Positions 1-6,262 of a DNA stretch of 48,046 nucleotides are shown here, piece by piece. The stretch's first letter is position 1, and each line of letters starts with the position of its first letter. This DNA is from Deltaproteobacteria bacterium. GTDB taxonomy: Bacteria; Desulfobacterota; Binatia; UBA12015. The translations under genes were made by a program, and so were the position numbers. The stretch lies in NCBI GenBank assembly GCA_016874795.1, contig VGTG01000025.1, positions 1-48,046 of the forward strand, read 5' to 3'. Below the pieces are notes generated by a model. It had not been told where the DNA came from, made no database searches, and was given only the letters and a program-made list of their open reading frames with translations.

Positions 1-78
1 ACTCAGCAGCGGCTCGCCGCGAATCCCTTCCGCACCGCCATCCTCGATCTCGACCGCGACCATCCCGACGAGAAGTAG
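1..78 (+). CDS. C-terminal end of an unidentified protein (partial)
   Basis: Frame 1 is open from the window edge to a TAG at 76-78 and encodes 25 residues ending DLDRDHPDEK. Almost every codon ends in G or C, as in the intact genes here, so this is probably the tail of a gene that starts outside the window. Too little is visible to assign a family. The next recognisable coding sequence begins about 40 nt downstream on the same strand. Confidence 0.45.
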   Translation, partial: TQQRLAANPFRTAILDLDRDHPDEK

Positions 79-119
79 CGACACTCCGGCGCGGTGTCAG
101 CCACGCGGTTCGCTGAACG

Positions 120-653
120 GTTACGTCGGTCGCGCTCGCTCGCGGGGCCCGCGCTGGACTCGCAGGCGCTCTGGGGGTGCTCGCGGCGAATGCCGGCTAC
201 TTCGCACTGTCCGCGACGGGGATCGCGGCCGTCATCGTCGCCTCGCACGAGCTCTTCACGGTCCTCAAGTGGACCGGCGCCGGCTACCTCGTCTGGCTCG
301 GGCTCGGGATGCTGTTCGGCCGTCCAGGGCCGACCGAGACGGCTTCGCCGCAAGCCGTTCGGCGCGCCCTTCTTCGCGGTCTGCTCGTGCAGGGAGCCAA
401 TTCCAAGGCCCTCGTCTTCTTCGTCGCGCTGCTTCCGCAATTCATCGAGGCCGGCGCGCCGGTCGGCTTCCAGATCCTCGTGCTCGGCGTGAGCTCGGTC
501 GTCATCGAGCTCCTGGTGCTCGCGGTCTACGTGGCGCTCGCGGTCCGGGCACGCGAAGTTGCCGGCAGCGGATTTGCGGAGCTGCTTCAGCGCGTCGGTG
601 GTGGATTCCTCGTCGCCGCCGGCGCGCGGCTCGCGGTCGTTCGCTCCGAGTAG
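120..653 (+). pseudogene. LysE/RhtB-family amino-acid exporter, 5'-truncated
   Basis: The frame encodes a run matching the LysE/RhtB family from just after the N-terminal PGP region: ARGARAGLAGALG, then VLKWTGAGYLVWLGLGML, then NSKALVFFVALLPQFI and a final hydrophobic helix. Members are about 205 residues with five or six membrane helices and export amino acids or related metabolites. Here an in-frame TGA at 114-116 cuts off roughly the first 40-45 residues, including helix 1 and the PGP motif. The first usable start is GTG at 177, which would give 158 residues lacking that part. Family assignment is firm; loss of function is inferred. The VOC gene follows after 7 nt. Confidence 0.75.
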
Positions 654-660
654 CCGCGCC

Positions 661-1068
661 GTGAAGCAGTCGATCGCACTCGTTTCCCTCGTCGTTCCCG
701 ACTACGACGAGGCCCTTGCCTTCTACGTCGGCATCCTCGAATTCGAGCTCCTCGAGGATTCCTTCGTCCCCGAGCAGAACAAGCGCTGGGTCGTCGTCGC
801 ACCACCCGGCGCGGGTGACTGCCAGCTTCTGCTGGCCCGTGCTTCGACGCCGGAGCAAGCTTCTCGCATCGGCAACCAGACCGGCGGCCGCGTCTTCCTG
901 TTCCTCTACACCGACGACTTCGATCGCGACTACGCGAGGTTCGGGTCCAAGGGAGTCGAATTCGTCCGGGAGCCGAAGCAGCAGGCCTATGGGAAGGTTG
1001 CCGTCTTCAAGGATCCATGGGGTAACCTGTGGGACCTGCTGCAACCCGAGAGCGAAAGGAGCCTCTAG
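661..1068 (+). CDS. VOC-superfamily (glyoxalase/bleomycin-resistance-like) protein
   Basis: A 135-residue single-domain protein with GTG start at 661, 7 nt after the LysE remnant. It opens with the beta strand ALVSLVVPDYDEALAFY and ends DPWGNLWDLLQP, the usual first and last elements of a vicinal-oxygen-chelate domain of the YaeR/PhnB type. VOC proteins bind a metal in a paired beta-alpha-beta-beta-beta fold and act as lyases, isomerases, dioxygenases or binding proteins. The substrate cannot be told from sequence. The glutamate usually seen near the C-terminus (LxE) is replaced by Asp (WDL), so metal binding may differ. It is intact and of normal length. Confidence 0.8.
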   Translation: MKQSIALVSLVVPDYDEALAFYVGILEFELLEDSFVPEQNKRWVVVAPPGAGDCQLLLARASTPEQASRIGNQTGGRVFLFLYTDDFDRDYARFGSKGVEFVREPKQQAYGKVAVFKDPWGNLWDLLQPESERSL

Positions 1069-1092
1069 CTCTAGCGATTCGCGGAGGACGCG

Positions 1093-1160
1093 ATGGAGTG
1101 GTCCGGAAAGCGGCTGTTGATCATCGGGGCATCGAGTGGAATCGGTGCTTCTGCGGCGAC
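1093..1160 (+). pseudogene. SDR N-terminal fragment
   Basis: ATG at 1093, preceded by a GGAGG-like site, begins MEWSGKRLLIIGASSGIGAS. This is the first beta strand and TGxxxGIG-type NAD(P)-binding turn of a short-chain dehydrogenase/reductase. After about 22 codons the similarity stops and the frame runs into low-complexity Ala/Ser/Arg until a TGA near 1264. The other 220 or so residues of an SDR, including the YxxxK site, are absent. It joins a SnoaL-like fragment in another frame. Confidence 0.65.
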
Positions 1161-1310
1161 GCCAATGCGAGCTTCGGCCGCTTCGCCGTCTACACTTCGA
1201 TCGAGTTCTCCCCGAAGGCCGGCGGCGCGCGCGTCAAGCACGACGAGGTCGGCATCCACACGGTGAGGAACGACCTCGTCACGCGCGAGGAGTTCTCCTA
1301 CGATCATCGC
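1161..1310 (+). pseudogene. SnoaL/NTF2-like C-terminal fragment
   Basis: In frame 3 this stretch reads FAVYTSIEFSPKAGGARV, then DEVGIHTVRNDLVTREEFSYD. It resembles the last strands of SnoaL/NTF2-like ester cyclase proteins, where a conserved R-x-x-x-I-V-R-E-E-F-Y-D-type strand ends the domain. No start codon and no N-terminal half are present. It lies between the SDR and quinone-oxidoreductase fragments, each in a different frame. The family call rests on pattern memory and is tentative; that it is a fragment is fairly clear. Confidence 0.45.
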
Positions 1311-1462
1311 CGAGCCGCGAGCAGCTCACCCGGATCTCTGGGGGGATCGACGCCGGGGAGCTGCGCGTGGTCGTCGGCGCCGCGTTCCCGCTGGCGGAGG
1401 CCCGGCAGGCCTACGTGCAGAAGCCGACGCGGGGGAAGGTCATCCTCGTGGTCGACAGTTGA
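1310..1462 (+). pseudogene. Zn-independent quinone oxidoreductase/MDR C-terminal fragment
   Basis: The frame encodes REQLTRISGGIDAGELRVVV, then FPLAEARQAYVQKPTRGKVILVV and a TGA at 1460-1462. This is the standard C-terminus of NADP-dependent zinc-type or quinone oxidoreductases (substrate-domain return strand and final beta strand). The preceding ~270 residues, including the Rossmann fold, are missing. Its stop overlaps the ATG of the next gene (TGATG), so the glycosyltransferase may once have been translationally coupled to the intact oxidoreductase. Confidence 0.7.
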
Positions 1463-2232
1463 TGAACGTCGGAAGCGCGAGCATGCTCGGCGATACGCCG
1501 CCGATCAGCTTCATCATCCCCGCGTACGATGAGCAGCAGCTCCTCGGCCGCACGCTCGTTGCGATCGACCGAGCGGCGCAGGCCGTCGGCGAGCCGTTCG
1601 AGGTCATCGTCGTGGACGATGCGTCGACGGACCGCACGGCCGCGGTCGCTCGCGAGCAAGGGGCGCGGGTGATCTCGGTGAGCTGCCGCCAGATCTCCGC
1701 GACGCGCAACGCCGGCGCACGAGAGGCGAAGGGTGACGTGTTTCTCTTCGTCGACGCCGACACGATCGTCACCGACGCCGTCGTCCGGGCCGCGCTCTCG
1801 GCAACGCGCGAAGGCGCTGTCGGCGGCGGCTCCGCGTTCCGCTTCGACGAGCCGTTGCCGCGCTACGGACGAGTAATCGGTGCCGTCAGCGTCCCGCTCT
1901 ACAGACTCCTCGGGCTGGCGAGCGGCTGCTTTCTCTTCTGCACCCGCGAGGCCTTCTTCGCCGTCGGCGGATTCGACGAGTCGCTGTTCGGCGCGGAAGA
2001 GGCGGCGATGAGCCAGGTGCTGCGTCGTCACGGTCGGTTCGTGATCCTCCGCGAGTCCGTGACGACGTCGGGGCGGAAGCTGCGCGCCCATTCGGGCCGC
2101 GAGACGTTTCGCATCTTGCTGCGACTCGTGCTCGCGGGGCCGAAGGGCGTGCGAAAACGGGACGGCCTGGAGATCTGCTACGGCGAGCGGCGTGCCGATC
2201 CAGAGTCCGGCGGAGGTGGAGGTGGAGGCTGA
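1462..2232 (+). CDS. Glycosyltransferase family 2
   Basis: ATG 1462 gives a 256-residue GT2 protein. Near residue 15 it has FIIPAYDE, the nucleotide-sugar-binding strand; then VIVVDDASTDRT (about 50-61), the QISATRNAGAREAKGDVFLFVDADT segment carrying the DxD metal site, and GGFDESLFGAEE as the later acidic motif. It probably transfers a sugar from a nucleotide donor to a lipid or glycan acceptor at the inner face of the membrane. No membrane helix is obvious. The C-terminus ends in seven glycines encoded by a GGAGGT-like triplet run just before the dispersed repeat at 2242, so the last residues may be altered. Confidence 0.85.
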   Translation: MNVGSASMLGDTPPISFIIPAYDEQQLLGRTLVAIDRAAQAVGEPFEVIVVDDASTDRTAAVAREQGARVISVSCRQISATRNAGAREAKGDVFLFVDADTIVTDAVVRAALSATREGAVGGGSAFRFDEPLPRYGRVIGAVSVPLYRLLGLASGCFLFCTREAFFAVGGFDESLFGAEEAAMSQVLRRHGRFVILRESVTTSGRKLRAHSGRETFRILLRLVLAGPKGVRKRDGLEICYGERRADPESGGGGGGG

Positions 2233-2241
2233 GACCGATCG

Positions 2242-2278
2242 AGCCTGGGTGCAGATGCGGCGCAACGAACCGGACCCC
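2242..2278 (-). repeat. Diverged half copy of the 37-nt dispersed repeat
   Basis: The 37 nt starting AGCCTGGGTGCAGATGC and ending AACGAACCGGACCCC match the right arm of the hairpin at 22115-22151 at all but two positions. Its complement matches the left arm and the tandem units at 22014-22103. It sits between a poly-Gly-coding end of the GT2 gene and a small gene whose likely ATG (2255) lies inside the repeat. Confidence 0.8.
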
Positions 2279-2506
2279 ATTCAGGATCTGATCCTCGATC
2301 TGCTCGAGTGGCTCGGTCCCGAGCCGCGGCCGTACTCCGAGGCGATGGAAGCATGGCGCACGTCCTGCCCGCGGCTTCCCGTGTGGGAGGAGGCGAACGA
2401 GCGCGGTTTCCTCGAGCGGCGTCACGAGCCGGGGCGCGGCGCCTGGGTGTCGGTGTCCGCGCGCGGGAGAGAGCATCTCCGAACCGCTCGGCCGGAGCAA
2501 CGATGA
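2255..2506 (+). CDS. Small conserved protein with W-R-T-S-C-P-R-L motif
   Basis: An 83-residue protein starting at ATG 2255, which lies inside the dispersed repeat. The body reads IQDLILDLLEWLG, then EAMEAWRTSCPRLPVWEEA, then a GRGAWVSVSARGREHL tail. Helical segments followed by a beta hairpin suggest a small winged-helix-like fold; I know of small uncharacterised proteins with this WRTSCPRL pattern but cannot name a function. The first seven residues (MRRNEPD) come from the repeat, so the natural start has probably been replaced. Its TGA overlaps the ATG of the next, frameshifted gene. Confidence 0.65.
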   Translation: MRRNEPDPIQDLILDLLEWLGPEPRPYSEAMEAWRTSCPRLPVWEEANERGFLERRHEPGRGAWVSVSARGREHLRTARPEQR

Positions 2507-2734
2507 GCGGCAAGGCGACATCGGAATGGGAAGGGTGCGTATCGCGAGGCGCTCGCGAGCGTGGCAAAGGCGCGCGGATGGTCCGTTCACTGGTACGACC
2601 GCGACCGCGTGCTCGGGAACGAGGACATCGAAGCCGTCTTGCGCTCGATGAGGCGATCGATCGGGCCGCCGTGGCAAGCGAAGCACGAGCTCGCGGCGGC
2701 CGCGGCGCTCGCCTTCGCGCGTCGTCGCGCTTGA
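2503..2734 (+). pseudogene. Small conserved hypothetical protein with a +1 frameshift
   Basis: ATG 2503 overlaps the preceding stop (ATGA) and encodes MSGKATSEWEG. The reading frame then closes, but frame 2 continues from 2537 with AYREALASVAKARGWSVHWY and runs through SIGPPWQAKHELAAAAAL to TGA 2732-2734. Removing one base near 2536 would rejoin both parts into a protein of about 76 residues. The intact tail keeps the local codon bias, so the change is recent or a sequencing error. Function unknown; two tightly coupled small genes suggest a common role. Confidence 0.65.
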
Positions 2735-2788
2735 CCGGTCGTCCCATTCGGCGGACTCTCGGCGCTCGCGCTCGAAGGAGAGGTGGAG

Positions 2789-2962
2789 ATGAAGAGCAAC
2801 CGCGTTCCGGCGATCGTGACCGTCGTCACGGTGTTCCAGAAGAGGTAGACCTTGATCCACAGTGGGGACGCCGTCCACGGCCTCTTCCGATCCGACCCGC
2901 CCAGCCCCCGCGCGGAGCCGCTCGAGGCGATCGAGAGCACGCGCGCGCCCGAGCGCGAGTGA
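2789..2962 (+). other. Small ORF interrupted by an in-frame TAG
   Basis: A good ribosome-binding site (AAGGAGAGG) precedes ATG 2789, which encodes MKSNRVPAIVTVVTVFQKR and then TAG at 2846-2848. The same frame stays open for another 37 codons (TLIHSGDAVHGLFRSD...) to TGA 2960-2962, with G/C-ending codons. Either a single small gene has acquired a stop, or there are two small ORFs, the second starting at TTG 2852. No family recognised. Confidence 0.35.
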
Positions 2963-2988
2963 CGCGAGGAGAGGAGGAGGTCTTCGCA

Positions 2989-3204
2989 ATGTCGGGAGAG
3001 CGCCGCTTCGTCAGCCCGCTGCTCGGGATCGGGATCGTCCTCTTCCTGATCGGCGTGGCTGTCGCCTTCTTCGGCGGCGAGAGCCTCCAGATGGTCGGGC
3101 TGGCAATCCAGGTGGCCGGCGCGATCGCACTGGCGGTGAACGCGGGTCGTTCGCGACAGCAGCTGCTCTCCTCGGACGAGGATCCGGAGGATCCACGCGA
3201 CTGA
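2989..3204 (+). CDS. Small two-helix membrane protein
   Basis: A 71-residue protein with ATG 2989 and a purine-rich GAGGAGGAGG site 8 nt upstream. Residues 9-30 (SPLLGIGIVLFLIGVAVAFFGG) and about 33-50 form two hydrophobic helices, followed by a charged tail SSDEDPEDPRD. No known domain. The layout (short loop, acidic cytoplasmic tail) fits a small inner-membrane protein. It precedes the MFS transporter by 31 nt on the same strand and may be co-transcribed with it. Confidence 0.7.
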   Translation: MSGERRFVSPLLGIGIVLFLIGVAVAFFGGESLQMVGLAIQVAGAIALAVNAGRSRQQLLSSDEDPEDPRD

Positions 3205-3235
3205 CGCGGGACGTCGAGCTCGCGCCGCAAGCCGC

Positions 3236-4378
3236 ATGACCCTCTCTCCGGTGAGCCCCTCCCAGCCCCACGAGATCCGCTGGAGCTGCGCGTACGCGCT
3301 GGCGACGCTGCAGCTCGTCGTGACGCTCGGCTGGCTGGCCTACGCGCACTTTCACGCGAAGCTCGCGGAGCACTTCGGCTTCGCCGCGTTGAGCGGCTTC
3401 CTCTCGCTCTACCTCGGGATCGCCGGCGCGACGCTCGCGCCCGTCGTCGGCGAGGTCGGCGACCGGATCGTGCAACGAAGCGGCAACCGCTTCCCGGTGC
3501 TCGTGACCGGCGCGCTCCTCGCCGGAGCGACGTTCGTGTCCGTCGCGCTGACCGTGACCGCGACGCCGTCCGGCTTCCTCGGCGGCGTGCTCCTCGTGCT
3601 GATGCTGATCTGGATCGCGGCGATGGCGATCCTGCAGGCGCCCGCGCTCGCGCTGCTGCCGGCGGTCGCGACGCAGGCAGGTCGCTGGCCCGCGGTCGCT
3701 TCGCCGCTCGTCGTCGCAACCGTGCTGCCTCTTGCGCTCTGGCCTCTCGTGCGGATGGTGCTCGACGGGCTCGGAGGAACGATCACGTTCCTCGCCGGCG
3801 GAGTCCTCGTGGTCGCTTCGACGTTCTGGCTCCGGCGCGTGTTCACGGCCGAGGCGAGCGCGGCCGAGCGCGCGCCCACCGACGTGGAAGCGCTCGCGCC
3901 CGCTTCCGGCGCGATCCTCGCGATCGTCCTCTTCGTCGGCATGGTGTCGGCCTTCGTCACGCGTCTCGCGTCGGACGTCGTGCCGAGCCTCCTCGCTTCG
4001 CGGCTCGGGAGCGGCGCCGCGACGCCTTCGCTTCTCGCCGCGGCGATCCTCGGCTCGGGAACCGTCCTCGCGCCGACGTTGAGCGGCGTTGGCTTGACGT
4101 TCGGGACTCGCTTCGGCGTGCTCGGCAGCGCCGCGATCGCCGCGGGCTGCGCCGCCGTCGCTCCTCTGTGTACGTCGATCGTCGCTGCGCTCGCGGTCGC
4201 GATCGTCCTCGGAGGCGCGATGGCCGTGCACCTCGACTGTGCGCTTCCGTTCGCGCTCGGCTCGCTGCCGCTCCGTCGCGCGGGCTTGTCCGCCGGGCTG
4301 TACCTCGGTGGCGTGTTCGCCGGGAGCCAGCTCGCGTCGCTCGTACCGCTCGTGGCGGCTTCGAGCGGAGGCGGATAG
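3236..4378 (+). CDS. MFS-like multi-helix transporter
   Basis: ATG 3236 gives 380 residues made almost wholly of hydrophobic helices, about 11-12 by eye, joined by short Arg-containing loops. Examples are HFGFAALSGFLSLYLGIAG, then GNRFPVLVTGALLAGATFV, with a longer polar loop near 210-225 (TAEASAAERAPTD) between the two halves. That is the layout of a major-facilitator carrier, although no strong family signature (such as GxxxDRxGRR in loop 2-3) is present; GEVGDRIVQRSGNRF at 75-89 is a plausible degenerate version. Substrate unknown. The end is clean (GGG then TAG), directly followed by the gene-fragment region. Confidence 0.7.
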   Translation: MTLSPVSPSQPHEIRWSCAYALATLQLVVTLGWLAYAHFHAKLAEHFGFAALSGFLSLYLGIAGATLAPVVGEVGDRIVQRSGNRFPVLVTGALLAGATFVSVALTVTATPSGFLGGVLLVLMLIWIAAMAILQAPALALLPAVATQAGRWPAVASPLVVATVLPLALWPLVRMVLDGLGGTITFLAGGVLVVASTFWLRRVFTAEASAAERAPTDVEALAPASGAILAIVLFVGMVSAFVTRLASDVVPSLLASRLGSGAATPSLLAAAILGSGTVLAPTLSGVGLTFGTRFGVLGSAAIAAGCAAVAPLCTSIVAALAVAIVLGGAMAVHLDCALPFALGSLPLRRAGLSAGLYLGGVFAGSQLASLVPLVAASSGGG

Positions 4379-4394
4379 AGGAGGTGCCGGGGAG

Positions 4395-4580
4395 GAAGCC
4401 TACGAGTACCGGCGGTTCACCGCCGCAGTGCGCGCGCCGGTCCTCGCGAACCTGACGGAGTTCGGAGCAGCGCGGTGGCTCGGCCAGGGCGAGCTGCGCG
4501 AAGCCGGCGTCGCGATGGCGCTCTATCCGCTCAGCGCTTCGCGCGCCGCCGCGGCCGCTTCGATCGAGGTGTACGCGGCG
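4395..4580 (+). pseudogene. prpB: 2-methylisocitrate lyase (PrpB) internal fragment
   Basis: Frame 3 encodes EYRRFTAAVRAPVLANLTEF, then GVAMALYPLSASRAAAAA and IEVYAA. This is the C-terminal part of methylisocitrate lyase, where E. coli PrpB has an NITEFG strand and an ALYPLSAFR strand. The enzyme cleaves 2-methylisocitrate to pyruvate and succinate in propionate catabolism. The catalytic N-terminal two thirds and the extreme C-terminus are absent and there is no start codon. It ends exactly where an opposite-strand glutathione-transferase fragment begins. Confidence 0.75.
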
Positions 4581-4748
4581 AATCACGGGCGCTTTGCCGA
4601 GCGGGTGCAGCTTCCGGTACGCGGCCGGCGCGCGGCTCGTCCCCGACTCGCGTGTGTAGCGCTCCACCGTGTACGGGACGCCGAGCTCCTCCAGGAGCCA
4701 GAGGATCCTGTCCGAGCGCGAGCTCTCGAGATGATGGACCTCGACCAT
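4580..4748 (-). pseudogene. Glutathione S-transferase N-terminal fragment
   Basis: Minus-strand ATG at 4748 encodes MVEVHHLESSRSDRILWLLE, then ELGVPYTVERY and YRKLHPLGKAPVI. This is the thioredoxin-like N-terminal domain of a bacterial GST, with the Ser of the SRS motif as the likely glutathione-activating residue. Similarity stops at GKAPVI, just before the conserved DG-x-x-L-x-E-S glutathione-binding turn. Only about 55 of some 210 residues remain. The segment abuts the PrpB fragment tail to tail. Confidence 0.75.
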
Positions 4749-5250
4749 CGTCACCTCTTCGGTCGCCCGAACGGAGAAAGAAAGCTCGCCTACGACGCCG
4801 CCATCCCCTATTTCAGGAATACCGCGAACTCTGGATACCTGGGGGAACCTACCGTGCACGAGCCTACACCGACGCGACTCCGTACCCGCTTCCTCTCCCA
4901 CAACGGCCGCTTCCTCGCCGCCTCGATCACCGCGCTGGAGCGCGTGCCGACCGACCCTTCCGTCGATCCCGCGCCGAGCGAGCCGGTGCTCTCGCTCGTC
5001 TCGATGGGTGCGACATCGACGCGCGCGGCACGGACCCGCGCGCGGGTGGCGCGCGCTTCGACGACGCTGCGGCTCCTGCAGGGCCGCGGCCGCGCCGCTT
5101 CGCGAATCGGCTGACGATCTCCCGCTTGCAGCGCGGCGCCCTTACGGGCGCAGAGGGCGGCGTGGCGGCGGTGGTCGTGGCGGTCCTCGATCGGGACGAT
5201 TGGGAGGCGAACACCGACATCCTCGCTCGCGATGAAGCGCCGTCCGGCTC
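4749..5250. other. Stretch with no recognisable gene
   Basis: About 500 nt between the GST and FAH fragments. Several frames are open because of high GC, but codon bias is unclear and translations are rich in Arg, Ala and Ser. A plus-strand stretch around 4780-5010 (RLRTRFLSHNGRFLAASITA) looks slightly protein-like, but I cannot place it. It may contain further gene debris and the old GST promoter. Confidence 0.4.
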
Positions 5251-5251
5251 C

Positions 5252-5650
5252 CTACCGGACCTGATTCTCGAGCACGCCGAGGCGGTCGACGCGGATCGCG
5301 ACGCGGTCGCCGGGCTCGAGGTAGGCGGGTCCCACGTGACGTCCTTCCGCTCCCACGTGCGCGCGAGGATCTCGTCGACGTCCCAGATCATCTCGCTCGC
5401 CTTCGAGCGTTGGCGAAGGCCGTCGTTCACCCAGAGCTCGAGCTCGAGGTCCTCCGCGAAGCGGCGGTGGTCGCGCGGGATCACGAAGAGATTGCCGACG
5501 GGGAGATGGCCGGGGAAGCTCTTGCCGGTCGTGAAGCCCGTGCCGGACTCGATGTCCCACGGATCGAGCCTTCGCATGAGCGTCTCGCGATCGGTCAAGT
5601 CGTTCGCGACGATCAAGCCCATCGCCCCGGGCTTCTCTCCCTCGGACAGC
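5252..5650 (-). pseudogene. Fumarylacetoacetate hydrolase family, C-terminal half with frameshift
   Basis: On the minus strand 5650 to about 5330 encodes MGLIVANDLTDRETLMRR, then DIESGTGFTTGKSFPG, LPVGNLFVIP and KASEMIWDVDEILAR. This is the core of FAH-family hydrolases/hydratases (metal-dependent C-C bond hydrolysis in aromatic or sugar-acid catabolism). Near 5320 the frame breaks; the end (PAYLEPGDRVAIRVDRLGVL) continues in a neighbouring frame to a stop at 5252-5254. The metal-ligand N-terminal part of the domain is not upstream on this strand. Instead a piece of it is on the opposite strand at 5650-5720. Confidence 0.75.
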
Positions 5651-5720
5651 GGCTCCGTACGACGCGGTCCCCGCGAGCGAAGGCCTCCTCGACTACGAGG
5701 TCGAGGTCGCCTGGGTGACG
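5650..5720 (+). pseudogene. FAH-family internal fragment, inverted relative to the rest
   Basis: The plus strand reads APYDAVPASEGLLDYEVEVA. It matches the FAH-family segment that leads into the conserved D-Y-E-x-E-L-A metal-site strand. In an intact gene it would precede the MGLIVANDLTDRET segment now encoded on the minus strand at 5622. The two pieces therefore meet head to head near 5650. This suggests an inversion breakpoint, or debris from two different FAH genes. Confidence 0.55.
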
Positions 5721-6064
5721 ATCGCTTCGCGCACCGCGGAGAGAAGCCCGTCGTAGCCGAGCTCGCGCAAGGCCGCGATCGGATCCTCGACGCGGCGACC
5801 GAGAGCGGCGGAGAGATCGACCCCGCGGACCGTGCCGTCGCGATACGCGGTGACGGCGATCACGTGCTTCGTCCCGTCGCTCGTCTCGCTGCGCGCGAAG
5901 GTCAGAGCTTCGTTCGGATCGGCGATCGCGACGCTCTCGAGGTGGCCCGGCTTCGCCTTTTCGTCGAACGCCGGCTTCCATTCCGAAGCGCACGCCGAGG
6001 CAGCGGCAGAGAAGAAGACCGCCACGAGCGGGAGGGCGAGGAAGCGATCGGCGGCCGCGCGCAT
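5693..6064 (-). CDS. Putative lipoprotein, unknown function
   Basis: A 123-residue protein with ATG at 6064. Residues 1-26 form a signal peptide with a lipobox-like A-S-A-C just before SEWKPAF, suggesting a lipid-anchored periplasmic protein. The rest (SVAIADPNEALTFARSE, TKHVIAVTAYRDGTVRGVDL, ELGYDGLLSAVREAIV) looks like a folded alpha/beta domain, but I do not recognise it. Its last ~8 codons overlap the plus-strand FAH fragment, so the natural C-terminus may be lost. It follows the DUF1553 gene on the same strand; the 186-bp element now separates them. Confidence 0.6.
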   Translation of the reverse strand: MRAAADRFLALPLVAVFFSAAASACASEWKPAFDEKAKPGHLESVAIADPNEALTFARSETSDGTKHVIAVTAYRDGTVRGVDLSAALGRRVEDPIAALRELGYDGLLSAVREAIVTQATSTS

Positions 6065-6076
6065 GCGGCTCGATCG

Positions 6077-6262
6077 CTAGCCTGCATTTCTCACCAGATC
6101 ACGTCGCGAGGCGGTCGAGAGTGCCGAAGATTCGCGAGCCTCGGACCGGAGGGCGACGCAGGCGTACTTGAACAGTACGTCGAGGAGCCCGGAGGGAGAA
6201 GCTCGCGAAGATTCGGTGCTATCGGCCGCCGCAGTAGGGATCTGGTGAGAAATGCAGGCTAG
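6077..6262. mobile_element. 186-bp non-autonomous inverted-repeat element, copy 1
   Basis: The sequence begins CTAGCCTGCATTTCTCACCA and its last 24 bases are the exact reverse complement of its first 24, the mark of terminal inverted repeats. The outermost CTAG may instead be a 4-bp target duplication; being palindromic it cannot be told apart from the repeat. The interior (~138 bp) carries no convincing gene and contains GTACTTGAACAGTAC, a small palindrome. An identical copy is at 44596-44781. Size, inverted repeats and lack of a transposase fit a MITE mobilised in trans by a related insertion sequence outside the window. Its right-hand CTAG supplies the TAG stop of the DUF1553 gene. Confidence 0.9.

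Noticed and set aside
6080-6261. A small protein encoded in the 186-bp element (frames such as HQITSRGGRECRRF)
   Set aside because: The frame has no ribosome-binding site and spans both inverted repeats. The element is better explained as non-coding.
4475-6262. A 595-codon plus-strand frame across the fragment region
   Set aside because: Arg-rich, no domain, runs antisense to the FAH and lipoprotein genes and through the 186-bp element.
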